Below are positions 30,789-42,346 of a stretch of DNA of 64,000 nucleotides, in pieces. Location of the stretch: the NCBI GenBank assembly GCA_018806915.1, contig JAGKQI010000090.1:1-64000 (forward strand), read 5' to 3'. Within the stretch, counting starts at the first letter, position 1. Each line of letters starts with the position of its first letter. The translations under genes and the position numbers were made by a program. A model generated the notes under the pieces. The model was not told where the DNA came from and made no database searches. It saw nothing but the letters and a program-made list of their open reading frames with translations. Source of the DNA: Phytophthora colocasiae. Taxonomy: Eukaryota; Oomycota; Peronosporomycetes; Peronosporales; Peronosporaceae.

Positions 30789-33320
30789 TTATATTATTCC
30801 TTTACAGCCTAGCCATTTCTCCACAACTGGGTCGCACGTGGGCCCAACTCCTCTCTCAATCTGAAATCGTCTCAACGCAATGTAATTCTCATCTGGAACA
30901 CACGATAACACTTGAAATCTCGTATTGAAGCAGATCCCTGGCACTTGACCAGGAAATTCACATTGCTTGAACGGTTTGCCTTTGCACATTTCAATCGTCT
31001 CTTGAGTCGGAAACAGCAAAACCTTGAGTTTATCGAATAGATTTTCTTGACAAATGTATGGACCGAATTTTTCAAACGCTTTCTGGGTCGCAAAGCTCCC
31101 CAGGAAGCGGGTGACAGAAGTATCCTCGTCCGTCAAGCATATTGCTGGAGAGGTGCTAAGCAGCAAATTGGCCTGGCAAGAGACATGGGCTGTTGCAGGG
31201 ACCAACGTATCCGTTGCAACAGATATGACTCGGTCGGAAAACGACGAACTCAACGAGATTTTGCAGCGGTGATAGGTCCGGAATCTCGCTCCAACCTAGG
31301 TAACAGCGATAGAACGAGGCGATCTGAGTTTTGGGACGTGTTGAAAACTCGGTAGTTCGCGCACTTGATTCGTCCAAGCGAGAGTGAGGCTTTGCAGGTT
31401 TGGAACCCCCGTAAGAGCTGGAATCGTCTGGAGGTTGACGTGAATACCCAGGTGGATCATTGATAGTCTTGGTAGATCGGCAAACATCTCGTCTGGTAGG
31501 CTGATAAGGTTTGGACTGCCGTATCGTCCTTCGATTTGACTAGAAATATATTTTCTGGTTAGCTCACTCGTTTTCAGAGCGTTCAGGTTGAAGACGTACA
31601 TTGTTTCAAGGTGACGCAGTTCCTTAGCCCAGTATGGAAGGCTCTGTATATCTGTGTAAATGAGTTGTCTGAGCCCATAATAAGTTGAATTGTCATCCAG
31701 CATGTTAGAATCCAAAGCTTTGTGAACACGTACATCGTTTTGAGTCCGCGGCATGTACGAAGCTCTTCTGGCCAGTCTGCCAATTTGCGGTTAATCACTT
31801 GGAGAGACGTTAACGTTCCAGCTCTAGCGAGGGTCTTGACTTTATCGTACGCATTCACAGCGTTTACCCACTGATCGTAAGTTTTCGGAGCCAAATCGAC
31901 GTCAATCAGAATAATACAAGGGCAATGCTTGTCACTTGTTGCCCATTGATGAGTGTGAACGACACACTCTGGATGCGCAGAACAAAGGGAGTCTGAGTCC
32001 TTGACGGCTTTTATGGACACACTCTGGATGCGCAGAACAAAGGGAGTCTGAGTCCTTGACGGCTTTATGTGTCGACAGCAAAATGAGCAGGATGATAGCG
32101 AGATAAACAACCACAAAGCCTCTTGGAACTGGGTTTTGAGCAACAGACACCCCAGTTTGTGGGATTACTCTCTTGATGCCACGGGATGCATACTCGCGGT
32201 ATCTCGCCAATATTAAAGCTTGCAGAACGCGCTGGAATCAGAAAACACAATGCCAAATTCATGCTGATTCGAATCGTGAAATCCGTTAACGAGTTTATCC
32301 GAAGAGAATCGAAGTTCACGCGGAATAGCGCGATCTCCGAAGGGTCTGCAAACGATCGAGCGATGTGTTCGAAGCTTCCAAGAGGAAGTTTCTCGATATA
32401 TGTTAAATAAGCTGCACGATCGAAGTCAAAGTTATAATAGCAGTAGACCAGCGTCAATATCGGGAACAAAACTGCGGCTGCCAAGTCAAAAATCGAGTCG
32501 ATGAAAATCTCCATCAACGCAGAAAATCGATCAGTTAGAACATTCACGATACAGGAGAGCTGAATTTAACGCTAGAAACCCAGCGAAACCATACGTAAGA
32601 CCAACAGGACTTCCACTTTGCAGCAGTTGACGAAGCATCATAGTCTCCATCGCTAAATCAACCAACTTTAGAAATGCATTCTGGTACCAAACAGTACTAA
32701 GTTACAATACTAAAAATATATAGTTCGAAGTATTACGAGTACGTACCCAACGCTTGCGATTTTTCCCTTGGTATGATGTAAAGATCTGTCCATAGCTGCT
32801 GAATACGTTCGTAACTCGGTCCAACGATTCGAAATATCCTCGGCATGCCAGTTTTACTACGGCAGGGCTTCAATAACAAATTATTTCGCCACAACAACAT
32901 CTTTAGGATCACGAAGAGGTAGCAAATGGCCACAATCACCAGTCCAGCAGCCCCAACCAATGTTAAACTCGGATTTGCGTCAGCGATATACCAGAATCGA
33001 CCGTTGTCGTAATCCTCAGTGTTCATCAGTGCGTTAGCAGCCTCATTGGGCGCCAAAGCTAGAAAAATGAGCCACGACGTCCACGTGAAACACACAATAA
33101 GGATTCCTAGCATTGGAATGCCAAGGACTCCAAAAGCATCTCGAAACGATAAATCTTGACTTGCTTTGTGATCAAAGTTTGGACTGGTTGCAAGCTTGAG
33201 TTGCTGAAGTGTTGGTCCATGTGGAAGGATTTGATTCACTTTTACTTGTTCCTTGGAAAAATTATCACTAGCGCGTCTTGCGGGTATGGAAAACGTGTCA
33301 CTAGATGAAATTGTCATCAT
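30789..33320 (-). pseudogene. LRR-WLGC membrane protein, copy 2 (full length, broken)
   Basis: Exon 1 (33320-32747) encodes an N-terminal tail with the family motif NQILPHGPT, two membrane helices (IPMLGILIVCFTWTSWLIFLAL and LVGAAGLVIVAICYLFVILKML) and a tail. Intron 32681-32746 follows. Exon 2 begins NAFLKLVDLAMETMMLRQLL and exon 3 contains FDFDRAAYLTYIEKLPLGSFEHIARSF. Another membrane segment (FVVVYLAIILLILLS), LRRs and the cap ICFNTRFQVLSCVPDENYIALRRFQIERGVGPTCDP, then WLGC, follow. Disruptions include a one-base shift near the end of exon 1 (about 32780), one extra G in exon 2 (near 32560), further shifts near 32150-32200, and a 55-bp tandem duplication (31961-32069). The family is thought to act at the cell surface; its ligands are unknown. 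Confidence 0.75.
31961..32069. repeat. 55-bp tandem duplication inside WLGC copy 2
   Basis: The unit starting GACACACTCTGGATGCGCAG occurs twice back to back (31961-32015 and 32016-32069), the second one base shorter in a T run. The insertion is not a multiple of three and disrupts the SLCSAHPEC segment of copy 2. Confidence 0.95.
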
Positions 33321-33788
33321 GAACTGTTTGTGATCAGTTATCGAAGAACGTGGAGATGTTTTTGTTAGACATTTTTAGGTTTTTGAGTTGTATTAATACG
33401 AAATCTACAGTTGCAGATATATGTACCAGAACCTCTTCTCTAGTTATGACCATGAATTTTAGGATCAAGTAACTTGATTCTAGTTAACAGGAACAACTTC
33501 AACATACAGCCATTCGTCTACAGAGTAGTATTTTTCTTCAGTGTATACAGATACGTCTGTTTCTAGGAACACTTTCGTGATTTTTTAACCACCTTTGTTA
33601 ATAAACTAATTCTTGTTCTCCACCATTTCAATCCACTCGTATACCAAAGCCACTGACCAACTCAATGCCGAAGTTCAGTTCCTGTTGAGGAGAAAATCGA
33701 CGCCGATTTGCGTGAGAACTTTTCTGTGTCGTAATGATAGCATGAATCTGTTTTGTTCGATTGTTTAAACACGCACTAATCATTTCAA
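33321..33788. other. Upstream region of WLGC copy 2, no gene seen
   Basis: AT-rich sequence with no recognisable coding frame or repeat. It presumably holds the former promoter of copy 2 and flanks the transposon that starts at 33791. Confidence 0.5.
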
Positions 33789-34161
33789 TAGGGGGAGTCA
33801 AAGTTGGCATTTTTGCCCGTGATATTTTGGCACGTTTATTTGTATATTTTGGCGCGAAATATGTCATTTTTCAGCCAAATGACCTGTGATTTCTGAAATC
33901 ATTCAGCCCCAGACCTGAACGATTTCAGGGATCACAGGTGATATCCAGAGATGCAAATTCGGCCCGAAAATAACAAAGTGCTGTCAGTCGGTATTTTACG
34001 CCTGTAACCAACACGGCTTTCGAGGCAGCATTTTCCCGCACTGGCGAGTACTCATCATCACAATGTCCAAAAGCTGCTAACTAGCTAGATTCCCTCCGCC
34101 ATACGCTACTTTCCAGTACGTACACCCACCCGTATGCTATGCTACGCTATGATAATGCTGC

Positions 34162-34449
34162 ATGCAAGTAGGGATGGCCGCCAACGATGAGAACGGCGCG
34201 TCCGCGAAGGTGCATCTTACCAGAGGAGACTACGGCCATCTAGTGACTTGGATGGAGATACAAGAGAACTTTAATGCTACTCACGGGACTAACAAGAAGA
34301 CTACATTCTCTGGTAAACCGCTGCGGACGAAGACGCAGGCCTTCAACGACCTAGCCGCTTATTTGAATACTTACATAACTAATGCCAATCTTCCAACCAT
34401 CAATAAACCCAACACAAACTGGAAATCCCTCGTGTTCCATGCGGCGTGA
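34162..34449 (+). CDS. Harbinger ORF1-like (Myb/SANT-type) fragment
   Basis: A 95-codon frame, first ATG near 34162-34174, reading LTRGDYGHLVTWMEIQENFNATHGTNKKTTF, then TKTQAFNDLAAYLN. This resembles the DNA-binding leader ORF that accompanies Harbinger-type nucleases and occurs widely in oomycete genomes. Its last about 30 codons are the antisense of the nuclease fragment, so the original C-terminus was replaced by the deletion. Confidence 0.45.
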   Translation: MQVGMAANDENGASAKVHLTRGDYGHLVTWMEIQENFNATHGTNKKTTFSGKPLRTKTQAFNDLAAYLNTYITNANLPTINKPNTNWKSLVFHAA

Positions 34450-34776
34450 GAGTCGTCTTCTTTCTGCTGAGTCTGGCCACACTACAAACTCGTCACGAAG
34501 GTCATTAAAAGCGATTATGCCGCGTGCTGTATAAAGGGGAACTGTTCCCTTTCCAAGCCCCCAAAGTTTTCTAGAGCGACCGAGAGATGCCCCATTGCCG
34601 TTGGTTCCAAGCCGGTCAAACGCGACGGCCAGCTGAAGCCAGATAGGAGCTTTAGGGTTCTGGCTGAACTGCTGCCTCTCGCTTAGTCTTGGCATGCTTG
34701 ATGGAGTGCGGAATGCAGAGTGATGATCGTTGTGTTGCCTTTCTGTAGGAGTGCCGTGCATCGCGGTGGCCACCAT
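34351..34776 (-). pseudogene. Harbinger-type DDE nuclease, N-terminal fragment
   Basis: Frame of 141 codons matching the first third of PIF/Harbinger nucleases: WLQLAVAFDRLGTNGNGASLGRS, GTVPLYTARGIIAFNDLRDEFVVWPDSAERRRLSRRM and the motif GFPVCVGFIDGWKI, which contains the first catalytic Asp. The rest of the catalytic domain is deleted, so the element cannot move itself but could be mobilised in trans. Confidence 0.65.
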
Positions 34777-34977
34777 GTTGGGGTTGTCAAAGTTGGAGCC
34801 CCTTTATTTCTTGGCGTGTACCCATATTATATTTTGACCGGGTTTCTGTGATATTTTAGCGCGCTTGCTTGTATATTTTGACACGCGAATCCTAACTTTG
34901 ACTCCCCCTAATACAGAATTACGTATCAGCCAATCAAATTCCTTTGTTTAAGTGTGTCATTCCAGCACAGAACAATT

Positions 34978-36359
34978 ATGAGCTTTCTGGAGCGGAAGGA
35001 GGATATGGACGCCATGCTGGCGGAGGCGCTGGCCTTTATCGATGAGTGCGACACCAACGGTAAGCCCATGAAGACTCGTGCATCTAAAAGTTCTAGGGTT
35101 TCCAGCTCCGTTGTCGAGCGAAAGACGCAAAAATTGAATAAAACCCAACGTCGAGTGGGTGAATCTCAGTGCTATTCGACACAACTGCAGCAACGCAAGA
35201 AGGCGGAGCTTCGTGCCCTGAGAGAGCAAACACTGGAACTACAGGAACAAGTTAAGGTATTGTTGCAGCGGCGGCAGCAGAGACAAAAATCCCGGGCGGG
35301 GAAGGATAAAAACCCAATCACCCAGAACGCGGAAGATGACAGTCGGGAGTGGTTCCAAAAAGCGGTGAACGAATTCCAACGAAGACAAAAAGCAGAAAGA
35401 ACCAACAGGAAACTCAAAGAGATCTGGGCCAATCAAGGCAAAGTCAATGGTGCTTTCCGCCACCTTGTGCAACGTCGCTCGCTGCTGTATGTAAGTGGGT
35501 TCTTTATTTACCAATTATTGTTCCAATTATTGATTGTTTTGTTTAGGGCAAAGATTTCGTGTTCGAGGATGAAGAAAACAAAACTTTGGAGAATTCTGTG
35601 GAGGACGAAACGATGACGATCATCTCGCAGTTGGAGAAGAGTGTGGAGACGCTCTATTTGAACTCAAACTCGGTGTTTCCCCCGGATCTGCCAGAAACAA
35701 TATCGTGCAACACAAGAGTGAAACGTAGCGGTGATACAAATGGCAACTGCATCGAGATCATTACCACGACACCGGTGTCGAGTCCATTGAACACTGCGGC
35801 GAATGTAGTGTGGAAGGATCTGAACGTAAAGAGTCAAGACCCTGAGAGGATTTACAGCTTTGTACGTTGAAGAGCACGGTGCTTCTCATTGATGCCAAGC
35901 GCGGACTACTGACTTTTCGTGCTGTTGCTACAGATTCGTGGACGCAAGCCGGACTCTTTGGAGAAGAACTTCTTGGTGGCGCTGCACAACCCATCGGGCG
36001 TTCTGAAAATCGACGGATTCCAATTCATGCGCAAGTTTGAGGAATCCGACCGTGTCGTGGTGATCAAGCACAACATCCTGACTCTCCCTCACATGGGGCT
36101 CAAGTTCCGAGATTGCTGCTGGATCATCATATCCCGTTCCAAATCTGACCCCACTCACGCCTCCGTTGCTCGTACGTATTACCAACTCTATGCTGAAGGC
36201 CCTGAAAGTGTATCTTCAAATGAAGATGTTGTGCACACACGGGACTATATTCTCAGCTCTCTCAGTGGAAAAGTGCGAAGGGATCACCAAATGCTGCAGA
36301 ATCTGCTCATTGAAGAAGACCGTCGAGCTGCCAGCCGAGTCGTCCCCATGACGGCATAA
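34978..36359 (+). CDS. M96/bZIP-like protein with START-like tail
   Basis: Three exons join in frame: 34978-35490, 35547-35861 and 35934-36359, with introns GTAAGT...TTTAG and GTACGT...ACAG. The 417-residue product opens MSFLERKEDMDAMLAEALAFIDE. It has a basic stretch followed by a coiled coil (QQRKKAELRALREQTLELQEQVKVLLQRR, about residues 70-100), then an acidic helix (EDETMTIISQLEKSVETLY). Its C-terminal half (from IRGRKPDSLEKNFLVALHNPSG) is START-like in the family's usual manner. Oomycete genomes hold dozens of such proteins, some first noted as mating- or spore-induced (M96); a transcription-factor-like role is inferred only from the basic/coiled-coil part. It lies intact between two transposons. 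Confidence 0.7.
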
Positions 36360-36656
36360 CTGGCAGTGCCAAACGGCATACATGTACTATTTGGCTACAT
36401 GTTTGAGTACTGCATTTTATGTGGTGTCCTACAACAGTTCTCCCAAAGAAGACAAGCGTGACGGCCCAACACGAATGAGACGAAGCACCAGCGCATTTCC
36501 AGTCTAAAGAAACTTTTCAAGGGTGATACTCTGTTTGTACAGCATTCCCAATGATCTTGTGGATATTTTACTAGCAGAGTTTATTTGAGCTTGACCGCTT
36601 GTATTATAATTGCTCCGACTCAACTTTTGACCAAGTGCAACTTTACCTGTAATGTA

Positions 36657-39425
36657 GCCATTTCAGGGAAAATGACAAACCGTGTATGAACGTTGGCGGT
36701 AAACGCAAAAGGTGTAATTTGTGTGACAGTACGTGTATATGGTAATCAGCTGTAGAAATGTTGGCGAAAGAGGTAGCATATTTAGCAAAACGTGTCAAAG
36801 CGTGTATGAACATCCTCGAGATCTTATCCAGGCACTCAGCGCTGTATTCAAGAAGATGCCACTTTCAAACAATCTCTCCAGCTCTTCTATCGTTCGAAAG
36901 AATGGTGGGTCTTACTGCGAAGCAATTAGCACGAGAAACGCTCTCTGCTGGTGATACAATCGACTACTACCGAGTGGGCTTTGTGATGGAAAATCGGTGG
37001 CTCCGAACAACTAAGGTGCTCACTGTGGATGCATCTAACTCAAGGTCACCTATCAAACTAGCGAGTGGCGATCCCAGCGATCCGTCCATGTGGATTAAGC
37101 GCAAAATGGATGCGACTGGCGTGTTAATTAGCACAGCAAAGTGGCGTACACTCAAGACATTCACAATGGTCGACGGGAACATTGAAGAGCCTACCGATGC
37201 ACAGATCTTGTGTCAGAATCTGGCATCGATTGTCGAAGATGTGATGGCGACGCACAGTGGGGGTTTAGCATCTACATCAACCGACACTTACTCAGACAAC
37301 ACTTCATTAGATGAAGATCAGTTAACTCTTCTGGAGCAGAATAAGGTGTCGTCAGGGACCCTACCTATCCCGTGTTGCGGAGGCCTAAGCGACGGAGATG
37401 ATGTGGTTACGCTAACCGCGCATCGTGAACCTAACAAGAGCAATCTCAAGATAGTAAAGGTTTCAGGAGGCGAAGATCGTGGTTTAAATACAGATAATAC
37501 CGCACAGACTGAGCTGACGTCATGCAAGATGCGCGTGATTCATCGCGGGATGTCGTTTTCGACAGCGCCTGACGCCGTCCGGGCAGTAAAGGATTTCGCA
37601 ATTGCAAACGGGAAGAGCATGATCGTGGTAAGGAGAAGCGGGATGGATCGACAACTGAAGTGTTCGTCGTCGAAATGTACATTCACAGTTCAAATTTATC
37701 GCCGGAGAAGGTCAGACAGAACGTACGGCGATTGGTACATCTCGCGGATTTCAGGGGAGCATATCAACTGCACCTCAATGCCGAAACCAACTACTCGCCA
37801 AATTGCAGAGAACCCCACTTTTCGTAGCGCAGTTAACGCCACCCCAAACTCCAAGGCTTCTAGTCTGGTTGCACTTCTCAGAGAACGCGACGGTATTTCA
37901 CTTCAAGCCCAGATGAGATCTGTTTATCGCGCCCGAGACATGGTAAATGAGACTGAAGGATCATCCCTCAACGACTCCTATCAACTGATTGAGTCGTACT
38001 TAAACCAATTCAAGCAACTTAACCCAGGGTCGACTGCTGCAATGGAACGCGATAGTCGGAACCGCTTCATGCGCGCAATAGTATCTGTCAAAGCAAATGC
38101 CGATTCAACCAGCCTAAGCCAGCGCGTGTTAGGGAATTGATTGCGCTCATTCCAAATGTCCCTGGTATGAAGGGAGTGCAGATGACGCTTGTGGGTCAGG
38201 ACGGCAAACCGTGAGACTGTCATCATTGCGTTTGCTCTGGTTCCGAGCGGGGATCGCGCCAGTTACGCCTGGTTTCTTGGTTATTTGCGTCGTACGGGTT
38301 TGGATCTCAACAGCCACGTGATCTTCTGTGACCGGGACGTAGCCATGCTGTCAGTTGCTCACGAAAATGCAACTTACGATTCGATTTTGCACTCTCCACA
38401 TCATTCGTAAACGTCACGTCTCGATTCAAACAGTTCACGCGCGAACATCACAGCATGGTTTGGCGTCTCCAAGCTGCTGAAACGAAAGAAGATACCAAAG
38501 CGAGCTCAGTTGCATTGAGCTCACTTTAGGCCTAATGGTGCGGAAATATCTCGAAGCAATTCCCCCGGAAAAATGGTGTGTACATGCTAATGTCGGAAGT
38601 ACTGCGTTGTTTGGTTGTAGGACATCGAACTTTGTCGAAAGCCAATTCGGTACGCAGTTGGTGATGGGCTTTCGTGATTTACCGCCACATCAATTCATCC
38701 AGGCGATGTGTAGTCGCATGCTTGGACCGGGCATACCGAAGACAAGAAAACTGCATAGAGTGGGGGTAAAAGGCATGAAGGTAACACCCAAAAGCATGAA
38801 GCTGCACGAGACTGAATCGAAGGACATTGGCCAATACCGAGTCCAGATCGCGTCCGCCGATATCAGCTACGTTTATCGAGAAAGGAACAAGTTGGCTATG
38901 CGTGTGACTCCACCGTGTGACCCCTGAGTACAAAAGCTGCACCTGTATCTTCATGGATCAGTACAAACTTCCATGCCGTCACTTGATCGCCACCTTCACA
39001 GTCGAGGGCAACTCGATATGGTGTTTGACTACTTCGACGATATATACTCCATTGCAAACTACTCAGCAGCATTCGCTGATGAGGCAGTTCAATTGCCGCT
39101 GGATCAGGATCTAACAAAGGATTACGTGACGTTGCCACCGGTGCTTGAGAGGAAGCGAGGTCGACCAAAATCAAAGCGCATTAGGAGTAACGGTGAAGAT
39201 GGAAACGGCGGGTCTGTATATCGGTGCGGCAATTGTCGTGAAAGTGGTCACAACAAGCAAACCTGCAAGCAACGCAAGCTATGAGTGGCTTGAACAATTT
39301 AATTCAGTCAGTACGTTTATGCAGAATGTATGCATATAAGATTCACTTCGGTAAGGGCTAGGACATACACTTTCTGCGTATTCGCCATATGTTCATACAC
39401 GGTTTGTCATTTTCCCGCCATTTCA
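36657..39425. mobile_element. Complete MULE (Mutator-like element) with 9-bp target duplication
   Basis: A 26-bp perfect terminal inverted repeat starting GGGAAAATGACAAACCGTG bounds the element (36666-36691 and inverse at 39391-39416), with weaker similarity inward for about 30 more bases. The 9-bp direct duplication GCCATTTCA flanks it on both sides (36657-36665 and 39417-39425), the signature of Mutator-type insertion. The 2751-bp element holds one decayed transposase gene. The neat duplication means the insertion is readable as a single event, although the protein is dead. Confidence 0.95.
36758..39284 (+). pseudogene. MULE transposase, broken
   Basis: The first frame (36758-38140, 460 codons) carries an N-terminal domain of unknown role and a MuDR/FAR1-type zinc-binding region (GMSFSTAPDAVRAVKDFA, then LKCSSSKCTFTV and WYISRISGEHINC). 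The catalytic region continues in shifted frames: MKGVQMTLVGQDG, ETVIIAFALVPSGDRASYAWFLGYL, HVIFCDRDVAMLSV. The usual first Asp motif (DGT) before 'MKG' is absent, apparently deleted. Further on come SNFVESQFG (acidic residue region) and a SWIM zinc finger (CTCIFMDQYKLPCRHLI, about 38936-38990). A terminal Arg/Lys stretch with a CCHC knuckle (CGNCRESGHNKQTC, about 39220-39270) completes the classical MULE order. At least four frame breaks inactivate it. Confidence 0.85.
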
Positions 39426-40496
39426 CTTTTTGTCCTGTCTGAGCAACGTGACAGGCATCGAGATTTGCCAGATGGCGCCAGAATGACTGGCTAGCAGCAT
39501 TTCGCCTGATAAAAACCATGTCACACATTGGATCCTGACAAACTGCTTTAACGCTGATCGACGCGCGTTCAATTTGCCACTTTGCAGTGCCAATTCCAAG
39601 ATCAGCACCTCGACAACAATGGTAAGCGAGCAGTTCCGCATTTGGTTTGACGTCCTCTCCATTCGGACATCTACCCTAGTCGCGTTGTTTCACACGAATA
39701 TCGGCCATCTGCGTCGCCGGGTAATGCCGTTCTCGTGTTGCCCATGATTCAATGAGAAGATGGTGGAGAGGCGGAAGATGCTGGATATGGGTTTGGTATA
39801 GGACCAGCTGCTTGGCTTGCTTCATCTATCAAGCCGACGGCTGTCTTGTGCTTTAACGTAAAAGACTTCGGCTTCAACGTAGAGGGAGGAGTTAAAACTG
39901 CGAACACTGCCAATTTGCACCAAGAAGATCGAAACAAGCAACAAGTTGCCGACAACAAGGTGTCGTAGACGCGTTGCATGACAAATCGGCAATCGCTCTG
40001 TTGCGATTGAAGTGATACAGGTACAAGGCAAACTTCAGTTGTGTGGTTTTGTGAGCCCCTGCCCTGGCCGATCTCTGGACATGTGCAGCAACAGCCGATG
40101 TTGGATGAAATATGCTGTATGAAAGGTTTTGGCTGAGGGGGCCAAGTGGGTTGACGGTGAAGGAGCCAAAGCGAAACTGAATTTTGGCCAGAAGAACGGA
40201 GTCGGCGCTTAACGTACGCTACTTGCAACGCCCGCATCACCAAGGTACGCCGCAGCGCCGAACCTTTTTCTTCTTCTTTTCCTCACTGTGGTGCTTGAAT
40301 TGCAACTAACCCGTGTGATTTCATTTGCTGTGCTGGTTGTGGCAATAGCTCCCCTGTCGCTTTAGTCACAAAAGCGCAAGTGGCAAAAAAACCTTTAAAC
40401 GAAACGTACGTTGCCGTCGAGTTGCTAACGCTTATAGTCACGTTCAACTCATTGTAATTGCGTTGGTCTCTTTCTATCTCGTTAATGTTGCAGACA
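39426..40496. other. Unassigned region, possible decayed gene on the minus strand
   Basis: The minus strand has a 164-codon frame (40243-39749) and neighbouring frames with a hydrophobic stretch (LRHLVVGNLLLVSIFLVQIG), but no family was recognised. Before the MULE inserted, 36657 and 39425 were contiguous, so any gene here would have continued left of the element. The final about 200 bases form the promoter and leader of the CCT gene. Confidence 0.3.
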
Positions 40497-41741
40497 ATGA
40501 GCAATTTGCCACCAACATTGCCCCTGGCAATTAAAAAGGAGAAGGAGGAGTCTTCTCTTTCTTCTTCCATGTCAATTCCTGGCAGCAACGGTAGTATTCC
40601 ACGCAAAGACTCGATCGGCTGGGGTGCCGATGACTTTTTAGGCATGATTTCACACACACCACCGGCCTTTTCGCCTGGTAGTTTAACCATGCCAATGACA
40701 AAACGAGGACGCAGCGGTAGTATATCTAGTCGTCTTTTGAGCGCCTCAGATCTGGAAGAGCGTGGATACATTGACAGATACCAGAAGGGTGTGCTAAAGG
40801 TTTGCGTGTGTTATCTTATTTTTTTTTCCAATTTATGACTAAGTCACCTTTTGTCATTTTGCAGGATCTAATTATCAGTGGAGATGAGGCACTGCAAAAG
40901 GCTCTGGAAAAGTTTGACGCAGGTGACCCAACCACACTTGAAGCCATGTTGGACAGTGGAGCTCTCAATCGGAAGAGTTCGTCTATTGATCTCCTGGACG
41001 ATCTCGACCTGGGATTTCTAAACGTTGGCTCACTTGGCGACACACCGAAAGACGAGGTTACTGCAAATTGCATCATTTTGTATTATTTTCTTGTTTTAAC
41101 ATTGAAGTTTGCTTTATTGTTTTTTCAGTTCCAGTCAGGAGCAAGAAACCAATCTCTGGACGAGTGGGATGAGCTTGGATTTGATTCATCTTTTGCAGAT
41201 GTATCTGCCCGTGATATTCTAGATGGAGAGTTTTATAGCTCGTCACTCGGTGCATCTTTGCCCAATTCGTTGCCGTCCATGGGTCTCGGATCACTCCACC
41301 CGCCGGTTTCCAGCTTTGCCGAAGACTTTTGGAAAACCAAGTGAAGACGGGAGCCAGGACTTAAAGCGGAAAGCAAATTGGATGCTGCTCACACGGGTAC
41401 TGCTAGTTTTAAGTGCTGCAGCCTCGTCTGCCGCCTCGAGTTTGTCAACTTCTCGTCCTATTGGTATTCCGGGATCTGCTGGCACTGGAGCTACCCGACC
41501 GTTTGGCGTGGTTGATAAGGGCAAGGATGGCCAAAAGCAGAACTTCGTGGGCGCCTACTCTCCTGATTCTAGACGGAAACGTATTGAAAAATTCCTTGAC
41601 AAGAGACAAAAGCGAGTATGGCGGAAAGAGGTCAAATATGATGTGCGCAAGAATTTTGCTGACTCTCGACTGCGAGTCAAGGGCCGCTTTGTCAAGAAGG
41701 AAGACGAACAATTGCTGCGTGAGTTGCTAAGCTTTACCTAA
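40497..41741 (+). CDS. CCT-motif protein, putative transcription regulator
   Basis: Exons 40497-40799, 40865-41056 and 41129-41741 join by GT-AG introns (40800-40864, 41057-41128). The product, about 370 residues, has a Ser-rich, acidic N-terminal half (MSNLPPTLPLAIKKEKEE, later SSIDLLDDLDLGFLNVGSLGD). It ends with a clear CCT motif: RRKRIEKFLDKRQKRVWRKE, then VKYDVRKNFADSRLRVKGRF. The CCT motif, known from CONSTANS/TOC1-type plant regulators, mediates nuclear localisation and DNA or NF-Y contacts. The last exon needs one base less: a T4 run at 41327-41330 shifts the frame between SSFAED and the downstream part, and exon 3 is one base longer than a multiple of three. This looks like a homopolymer error rather than true decay. 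Confidence 0.75.
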
Positions 41742-41945
41742 GCGAAACTCAACGTGGTGCTACCAGAATGGGTACTGAAGCTTCAACGCAGCAGACGGGC
41801 AAACAATGACGAGATCTGTTTGGTTCGGTCAGCGTATTACTTGAATCTTGGCTATATTCGCTTGTCGAGAGATGCTGTGGCGCTTGCGGTTGACTTGATG
41901 ATGCAGTTGACTGCTGAAGGGTGTGAGACGTTGAATTTGGATTGA
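41742..41945 (+). other. 68-codon open frame directly behind the CCT gene stop, same frame
   Basis: After the TAA at 41739-41741 the same frame stays open to 41945 and reads like protein (LPEWVLKLQRSRRANNDE, then RSAYYLNLGYIRLSRDAVAL). It could be a C-terminal extension cut off by a premature stop, a readthrough product or chance (one in three for the frame). No family was recognised. Confidence 0.3.
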
Positions 41946-42345
41946 GGAGGAGGGATCACCAGACGAATCAAGTCTGTCGACTTGACCCGTTGAAATAGAC
42001 GCAGGAAGCAAAGAATCGGGAATCTGGGACGTTGAGAGAGGAAATGCGAGCGAGGAAGGTCGGATATGGTGCGTGAGACGTAGTTTATTGAGGCGACGCG
42101 AGTCTACCTTTGAGTGCGAAGATGGATTAGGCTCGGTCGGTCTCGGTATAAGATAATTTGCAGCTTGATTTTCATCTTGAACGTCGTCAACTTTTCCTTA
42201 CTGTGCTTCACAAGTGTGTACAGTTTCGTACCCTGAAACGCACCGACAACGTGTCTTCCTGCTTTGCTGTCGATTTTCCCGCTACAAGAACAAAAAGGTT
42301 GAAACAGCACCAAGCGAGGCCTTGAGCTGTTGAGTTCGTGGTCTT
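41946..42345. other. Spacer between the CCT gene and WLGC copy 3
   Basis: No gene recognised. The long minus-strand frame ending at 42208 runs on from WLGC copy 3 in a frame left behind by its frameshift and is not coding here. Transcripts from both sides would converge in this spacer. Confidence 0.4.
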
Positions 42346-42346
42346 T

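Larger units (their letters stand above)
33791..34908. mobile_element. PIF/Harbinger-like element, internal-deletion derivative
   Basis: Both ends carry the inverted repeat GGGGGAGTCAAAGTT (33791-33805; inverse copy 34894-34908), flanked by TA on each side (33789-33790 and 34909-34910). Sub-terminal sequence is also mirrored (GATATTTTGGC, TTTGTATATTTTG). The 1118-bp element contains a plus-strand ORF1-like frame (34162-34449) and, converging on it, the start of a Harbinger-type nuclease frame (34776-34351). The two meet at about 34370, which is what an internal deletion of a two-gene Harbinger element would leave. A TA duplication differs from the TWA usual for the superfamily, so the duplication could be longer with a mutated base. 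Confidence 0.75.

Noticed and set aside
36758..38140. A 460-codon intact frame that could be called a functional protein
   Set aside because: It is only the N-terminal part of the MULE transposase; the catalytic and SWIM parts follow in other frames and the first Asp motif is missing.
38896..39174. A 92-codon minus-strand frame
   Set aside because: Antisense to the SWIM-finger end of the MULE transposase.
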